Source of the DNA: an uncultured Selenomonadaceae bacterium
Lineage (GTDB): Bacteria; Bacillota; Negativicutes; Selenomonadales; Selenomonadaceae
Reading direction: 5' to 3'
Assembly (NCBI GenBank): GCA_905233325.1
Contig: CAJODU010000014.1
Coordinates: forward strand, 1 to 11,106
DNA: 11,106 nucleotides
The position numbers were made by a program, and so were the translations under genes. Shown here piece after piece: positions 7,145 to 11,106 of the stretch (position 1 is the stretch's first letter; every line of letters begins with the position of its first letter). Below the pieces are notes generated by a model. It was not told where the DNA came from and did no database searches. It worked only from the letters and a program-made list of their open reading frames with translations.

Positions 7145-8113
7145 CTAAATTTTGACATCTAAAATTCGTTGAATAACAACCATTCCGATTATATCTAAAA
7201 TCAAACATATAACCAAAGCCATGCGGCCAATAGGATTTTCAAAAAGTATCATAATTTGAGATGGTTGGATACAATAAAACATAAAAGCGATAACAAATGG
7301 CAAGAGAAAGATAACCTTTGCCGACAATCTGCCTTGAGCGGTAAGGGTATACATTTCTCGTTTTAGTCTGATACGTTCTGCGATGGTGTCGCTGATAGTA
7401 TCAAGGATCTGTGCCAAGTTACCGCCGACTTCACGCTGAATAATAACTGCTGTCACCACTAAGTCAAAATCGGAGCTGCTCATACGTTTATTCATTGATT
7501 CAAGCGAAGCCTCAAGGGGCATACCCATTGCCACTTCGCGTGTCACTTGAAAAAATTCTTCACTAATAGGCGGCTCCATTTCCTTCGCAACTGCGTCCAT
7601 TGACTGTGGAAAGCTGTATCCTGCGCGCAGGGCGTTTGATATTGTCTGAAGAGCGTCACCAAGCTGTGATATAAATATCCTTTTTCTTTGACTGATTCTG
7701 AAAGAAATAAATAACCAAAAAAATAATATTACGGCTATTCCCATTAATAGTGCCGTAATTTTATCTAAAGTCAGCATCCATGTGCCTACACCCGTCAAAA
7801 TCGCACTTAGAAAAATAACTATTAAAAATTCTCCGCCAAGTAATGGTATTCCTGCCTGACGTACTTTTATATCCCATTCTTGTATTGAGGAAAAACCTGA
7901 AAAAGGTGCAGCTGCATGAGCCAAAAAATGCTGTATAAGTTCCATAAAAGATTTTGGGGTCTCTTCCTCATTTTCTAGTTGCCTTGAACGTACATGATAC
8001 TTTTCCAAACGTGAAAATAAATCTCTGCGCTTGATGTATCGTGCATATATCACAAAAAGAAGTATCAAAAAGAAAGTCATTACAGCAACGACAGCAGATA
8101 CAAGAAAAATCAT
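7145..8113 (-). CDS. tadB: Tad pilus inner-membrane platform protein TadB
   Basis: This protein has 322 residues from the ATG chosen here; an adjacent TTG at 8116 would add one residue. Residues 1-26 are a membrane helix, residues 90-140 carry two more hydrophobic segments, then a T2SSF domain (about 148-275) with QLGDALQTISNALRAGYSFP, and the TadB-typical segment EVGGNLAQILDTISDTIAER followed by LTAQGRLSAK. C-terminal membrane helices complete it. This last motif distinguishes TadB from TadC. It pairs with TadC as the platform for the CpaF motor. An in-frame TAA 22 bases upstream of the ATG rules out a longer start. The nearest ribosome-like site is AGGAAG, 16 bases before the ATG, which is unusually far. 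A near-perfect AAGGAGGTGA lies about 45 bases upstream inside a hairpin. Confidence 0.93.
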   Translation of the reverse strand: MIFLVSAVVAVMTFFLILLFVIYARYIKRRDLFSRLEKYHVRSRQLENEEETPKSFMELIQHFLAHAAAPFSGFSSIQEWDIKVRQAGIPLLGGEFLIVIFLSAILTGVGTWMLTLDKITALLMGIAVILFFWLFISFRISQRKRIFISQLGDALQTISNALRAGYSFPQSMDAVAKEMEPPISEEFFQVTREVAMGMPLEASLESMNKRMSSSDFDLVVTAVIIQREVGGNLAQILDTISDTIAERIRLKREMYTLTAQGRLSAKVIFLLPFVIAFMFYCIQPSQIMILFENPIGRMALVICLILDIIGMVVIQRILDVKI

Positions 8114-8139
8114 CAACGTTGGCGCATAGCTTCCTATTT

Positions 8140-8167
8140 AAGGAGAAGAATACGCCTTCACCTCCTT
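8140..8167 (-). promoter_or_regulatory. Hairpin enclosing a strong Shine-Dalgarno in the cpaE-tadB gap
   Basis: On the minus strand AAGGAG (8167-8162) pairs perfectly with CTCCTT (8145-8140). Inside, a G-T wobble and a T-T mismatch are followed by three more pairs (GAA with TTC) around a six-base loop GGCGTA. The 5' arm is part of AAGGAGGTGA (8167-8158), an almost ideal ribosome binding sequence, yet no useful start codon lies 5-10 bases after it: the overlapping GTG opens only seven codons before TAA. No T tract follows, so it is not a normal terminator. It may act as an RNA stability or processing element, or as a translational switch for tadB. Confidence 0.45.
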
Positions 8168-8203
8168 GAATGATATTCACTCATTATGCAAACTGCTATA
8201 AAA

Positions 8204-9310
8204 TCATCTTTTCTCTTGAATAATGTTATGAGCAATGGAAGTTACACTCTCAACAAATGGGCTGTCATTTGATAAATCCTTCAATAAACGCCCACTGGCA
8301 GCTATATTAGACAAAGTGTACTCATTAGGCAAAATTTCGCTTATAGATCTGCCAAATAGTTGCTCTAAATTTGTTTTTCCTTCTTCATTGCACGGAGATA
8401 CCCGCGTAAAAACTGTATAGACTTTCTTTCCATACTGTTCCCAAGTTTCAAAAAGCCTCATTGAGCGTTTCATATGTTCAATCTCTTGACCGGAATTTAT
8501 CATAGCCACCAGAAAATTTGTATCTGCCTGTTCGCAAATCGCAACAGACACAGGATTAAATCCTGACGGCAAATCTATCAAAATATAGCGAAACAACTGC
8601 CCCGCCATACGAATAACTTTTTCCAGACTCTCTATCTCAACCAGTTCTGCATACTCCGGCCGCAGAGGACTGCCCAATAACCAAACTTTTTCATTGAGCT
8701 GCTGAAAGTATGGGAGTAAACCTTCCGGTGTAAGCAAATTTATATCATGCGATGCTTCAACGATAGTATGTCTTGGATTTACGTCGAAGAACATGGGCAA
8801 GTCTCCAAATTGTAAATCTGCATCAATAAGTGCAACAGATTCACCGCTTTTTTTTGCAAGTTCTATAGCTAAAATTGAGGCTAAAGTCGTACGGCCGGAG
8901 CGTCCTTTCGGACTGAAAAAAGACATGACACGAGAAGGTTTAGGTTCACCGCGCTGATTATAAAGTTGGATTGTGGTAAAAATATCTGTATCTGAAAAGG
9001 GTTTTAATAAGCAGCCATGTATACCTTCCGCCAGTGCCTGATCTGCTATATCTGCATCCCAATGCGTCATAGTTCCCAAAATATTTGCTCGCGGAAAAAT
9101 AACCGTAAATCTTGAAATTGACTTCACCGCGTCTGACTGCTCAAGATCTATCAGAAAAAGATCCGGACGGAACATACTGCCCTGTCCCAGTGCAGCCTTA
9201 ACATCTTGATAAGTTGCCACAAGATTGAATGATTTTGATGATTTAAGCACATTTGAAAGTTTAAGGAGCATATTTTCATCATTTTCGATAAGAATTACGC
9301 GATATTTCAC
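8204..9310 (-). CDS. cpaE: CpaE/TadZ: receiver domain fused to MinD/ParA-type ATPase, arginine in P-loop
   Basis: This protein has 368 residues from the GTG at 9310, chosen because AAAGGGAG lies 7 bases upstream; a TTG 18 bases earlier is the alternative. Residues 1-120 form a response-regulator receiver with acidic Glu9 and Asp11, likely phospho-acceptor Asp55 in FLIDLE, Thr80 or Thr82, and Lys103 in LLKPF, so phosphorylation looks possible. The ATPase follows: deviant Walker A SPKGRSGRTTLA (133-144), LIDADLQFGDL (161-171) and Walker B ILIDLPSG with Asp246. Signature Lys135 is kept, but the catalytic P-loop lysine is Arg140. CpaE/TadZ proteins position the Tad machine, often at a pole, on the inner face of the membrane. 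It starts 29 bases after another ATPase gene of the same family and is followed by a gap of about 90 bases to tadB. ATP hydrolysis by this protein alone is doubtful. Confidence 0.92.
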   Translation of the reverse strand: MKYRVILIENDENMLLKLSNVLKSSKSFNLVATYQDVKAALGQGSMFRPDLFLIDLEQSDAVKSISRFTVIFPRANILGTMTHWDADIADQALAEGIHGCLLKPFSDTDIFTTIQLYNQRGEPKPSRVMSFFSPKGRSGRTTLASILAIELAKKSGESVALIDADLQFGDLPMFFDVNPRHTIVEASHDINLLTPEGLLPYFQQLNEKVWLLGSPLRPEYAELVEIESLEKVIRMAGQLFRYILIDLPSGFNPVSVAICEQADTNFLVAMINSGQEIEHMKRSMRLFETWEQYGKKVYTVFTRVSPCNEEGKTNLEQLFGRSISEILPNEYTLSNIAASGRLLKDLSNDSPFVESVTSIAHNIIQEKR

Positions 9311-9317
9311 TTTGACA

Positions 9318-9325
9318 CTCCCTTT
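9318..9325 (-). promoter_or_regulatory. Ribosome binding site that fixes the GTG start of cpaE
   Basis: The minus strand reads AAAGGGAG, seven spacer bases, then GTG (9308-9310) opening MKYRVILIEND. This places the first beta strand of the receiver domain directly at the N-terminus, as expected. The upstream TTG at 9328 overlaps this ribosome site and would add six residues. Confidence 0.65.
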
Positions 9326-9339
9326 CAAAAATTTTGACT

Positions 9340-10173
9340 CTATGCTGATTTTTTAAATTTTGCAATGAATTTAGATAATAATTTTTCTTTTAAGCCTGAA
9401 GAATTTGAAGAATATTCCTTGATGTCGCGATCCATATAACGCATTACAAGCTGTTTGTAGCTTTTGGTTAAATTTTCCGTCGGTGCAGCAAACATTAGAG
9501 GCTTACCTAGTCGAATGGATTTATCGGCAGAAATAAAATCATTTGGCAGATGATGGTAAAACTTACCGCCAAGAAGTTTTTCCACGTCCTCAACGTGAAT
9601 AAAATTTTGAGATGCTGCGCGACTTTCAATTAAACGAATTTTACTTTCTTCGTAATCGAATCGCAGGAGCATATCATAACCAATTCTATAATTTTTGATT
9701 GCCGGCAGAAAATCTATAACGCCGATATAATTGATGATTGTGCTTAAATCCAGCATGGCAAGATTTAATGCACTAAATACCGAAGTAAGATCCAAAATGA
9801 TGAAGTTAAAACCGGCAAGCCGGTGTATAATTTGTTCCATAGCGGCAACATCAATTTTGTAAGCCTCTTCAATGTAATGAGGCGGCGGCAGGACAGAGAA
9901 AGCCACATTTGCACAGCGATATTCTGTCAGATATTCCATAATCTCAAAATCTTCAGGATTTTCCAGAATTGCCTTCTGAGCATCAAAAAGAGTAATTTCA
10001 CTTGCAAGGTGCAAATAGCTCATAACATCGCCAAATTGTAAATCAAGATCTACCAGACAAGTATGATAGCCCTCTTTCGCAAAACCTGCCGCGAGATTTA
10101 TGGCAGTGAGAGTTTTTCCAATTCCTGCAGACGTACTGAAAACAGCAATGACAACACTATTATGTCTTTCCAT
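9340..10173 (-). CDS. Second CpaE/TadZ-like MinD/ParA ATPase without receiver; signature lysine missing
   Basis: This 277-residue protein consists of a single MinD/ParA-type domain. The P-loop is STSAGIGKTLTA (13-24). Lys20 and Thr21 are kept, but the signature lysine of the KGGxGKT motif is Ser15 and the following Gly is Ala16. LVDLDLQFGDV (40-50) is nearly identical to the same motif in the next gene, which identifies the CpaE/TadZ branch. Walker B is FNFIILDLT with Asp128. The C-terminus ends in a basic, Lys-rich amphipathic segment (LKEKLLSKFIAKFKK, 261-275) resembling a MinD-like membrane-targeting helix. The gene lies between the secretin (33-base gap) and cpaE (29-base gap to the GTG). 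Its ribosome site is weak (AGAAGTGA). It probably partners CpaE in locating the pilus machine; the exact role is inference. An alternative is a stand-alone TadZ paralogue with its own target. Confidence 0.85.
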   Translation of the reverse strand: MERHNSVVIAVFSTSAGIGKTLTAINLAAGFAKEGYHTCLVDLDLQFGDVMSYLHLASEITLFDAQKAILENPEDFEIMEYLTEYRCANVAFSVLPPPHYIEEAYKIDVAAMEQIIHRLAGFNFIILDLTSVFSALNLAMLDLSTIINYIGVIDFLPAIKNYRIGYDMLLRFDYEESKIRLIESRAASQNFIHVEDVEKLLGGKFYHHLPNDFISADKSIRLGKPLMFAAPTENLTKSYKQLVMRYMDRDIKEYSSNSSGLKEKLLSKFIAKFKKSA

Positions 10174-10206
10174 AAATTAATCACTTCTTTCACACAGAAA
10201 AGAAAA

Positions 10207-11106
10207 TCAATTATTTTCTGATGAGGCTTTTACTAATTCTTCAGCTTCTTCAGAGTTTTTGTCAACAGAATTATTCTCCTCACTCACGACCGCATTGACA
10301 TCAACATTTTCTCTCTTTTGTTCCTCGTTCTGCTCCTTCGTATAATAATCCTTCATATCTTGCGACATACGAGTAACCGACAAATTATCTTCATCAACCA
10401 AATAAGGCGTTATAAGTACAGCAAGTTCCTGTTTGTCGCGTGACTTTGAGCTGTACTTGAAAAACTCGCCGATTATTGGTATATCGCCTAAGAATGGTAT
10501 TTTAGTTACTACCTTACTCTCTGAAGAGTCCATAAGTCCGCCGATAACCATTGTCCTGCCCTGAGACACGGTAATTACAGAATCAGTTACACGCTCTTCC
10601 AGAATAGGCTGCCCGTCTACTGTTTCGCCGTTCGGTTTGCTTATCTCAACATGGATTGCAGAAACTATCCTATCTTGTGCATCGACGAGAGGACGAAACT
10701 GCATAATAATTCCGTATTTCTTAAATTCTGTACGTGAACCGTTACTATCTCGACTAACGTAAGGAATTTCACCACCGACTTGAATGGTTGCCATTTCTCC
10801 ACTCATTGTTGTAACGCTGGGACGAGACAGAATTTTTGCCTTATTTTTTGTAACTAAGGCTTGGAGCGTAACACTGATATTATTACGATAATCATTTCGA
10901 TAAACATCTGAACTATTGTTATCTTTGTAAAACTCACCGCCAAAAAATATACCGGGAGCACTTGCAGCAGAATCATAACCAGAAGATAAGGCCCCGCTGT
11001 ATTGAAAGCCGAGATTAGACCTTATTTCAGGATTTATTGCAATAACTTGAGCTTCCAGCCTTATTTGAGTAGGTTGTAACATTTGTAGAAGATCTATAAC
11101 ATTCCC
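10207..11106 (-). CDS. cpaC: Tad pilus outer-membrane secretin CpaC/RcpA, C-terminal part (runs off right edge)
   Basis: The frame is open to base 11106, so only about the last 299 residues are present. An internal ATG at 11082 is not the start, because coding sequence (NVIDLLQ) continues upstream of it. The fragment shows IRLEAQVIAINPEIRSNLGF, the region KILSRPSVTTMSGEMATIQV followed by GGEIPYV, SQGRTMVIGGLMD, and the secretin signature IPFLGDIPIIGEFFKY (about 10455-10502) leading to ELAVLITPYLVDE. Secretins form the multimeric outer-membrane pore through which the Flp pilus emerges, so the host has an outer membrane. The last 55 or so residues after the secretin domain form an acidic Glu/Asn-rich tail, longer than I would expect for CpaC. 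It is the most upstream tad gene visible; pilin, peptidase and cpaB would lie further upstream. Identity as a type II/IV-family secretin is clear; assignment to Tad rests on the neighbours. Confidence 0.93.
   Translation of the reverse strand, partial: GNVIDLLQMLQPTQIRLEAQVIAINPEIRSNLGFQYSGALSSGYDSAASAPGIFFGGEFYKDNNSSDVYRNDYRNNISVTLQALVTKNKAKILSRPSVTTMSGEMATIQVGGEIPYVSRDSNGSRTEFKKYGIIMQFRPLVDAQDRIVSAIHVEISKPNGETVDGQPILEERVTDSVITVSQGRTMVIGGLMDSSESKVVTKIPFLGDIPIIGEFFKYSSKSRDKQELAVLITPYLVDEDNLSVTRMSQDMKDYYTKEQNEEQKRENVDVNAVVSEENNSVDKNSEEAEELVKASSENN

Noticed and set aside
7968..8180. A 70-codon GTG-initiated minus-strand frame rich in cysteine (CICCRCCND), overlapping the start of tadB
   Set aside because: Most of it is an out-of-frame reading of the tadB membrane helix, it has no proper ribosome site, and the Cys run comes from the DNA of the hydrophobic segment.
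10177..10204. Weak inverted repeat (TTCTTT ... AAAGAA) in the secretin-ATPase gap as a regulatory hairpin
   Set aside because: It has only A-T pairs except one per arm, so its stability would be low, and such repeats are common by chance in this AT-rich sequence.

Overview
The window is one face of a low-GC bacterial chromosome. Every gene I can support lies on the minus strand, so transcription runs from high to low coordinates. A secretin implies an outer membrane. Together with AGGAGG-type ribosome binding sites, a sigma-70-like tRNA promoter, AT-rich codon use and an anaerobic-type cobalamin gene, this suggests a diderm Firmicute, most likely Negativicutes (Selenomonas or a relative). That assignment is inference; nothing in the window fixes the genus.

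Positions 11106 to 2933 hold most of a Tad (tight adherence / Flp) type IVc pilus operon. In transcription order: the C-terminal part of the outer-membrane secretin (CpaC/RcpA, cut by the window edge), two consecutive MinD/ParA-type ATPases of the CpaE/TadZ kind (the second with an N-terminal receiver domain), the inner-membrane platform protein TadB, the motor ATPase CpaF/TadA, the second platform protein TadC, and a large TadE/TadG-like membrane-anchored protein. Gaps are -4 to about 90 bases and no internal terminator is evident, so this looks like one transcription unit. CpaF powers assembly, TadB and TadC form the platform, the secretin is the outer-membrane pore, CpaE-type ATPases place the machine in the cell, and TadG-like proteins are accessory or minor components. 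The Flp pilin, prepilin peptidase and CpaB/RcpC are not here and would be expected upstream, beyond base 11106.

From 2875 to 1652, only 57 bases after the TadG-like gene, is a lipoprotein of the urea-binding UrtA family, without its permease or ATPase genes in the window. It is followed by a well-formed tRNA-Ser(GCU) with its own promoter and intrinsic terminator.

Positions 1333 to 1 hold a second, compact group: two unrecognised genes (a 139-residue Ser/Leu/Asn-rich protein and a 228-residue protein with two N-terminal membrane segments), followed 4 bases later by the start of cbiG (cobalt-precorrin-5A hydrolase, anaerobic cobalamin pathway), which runs off the left edge.

The most interesting observation is the pair of tandem CpaE-like ATPases. 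Each has a damaged P-loop, and the damage is complementary: one keeps the catalytic lysine but has lost the 'signature' lysine, while the other keeps the signature lysine but has arginine in place of the catalytic one. A heterodimer would have one complete composite ATP site and one dead site.
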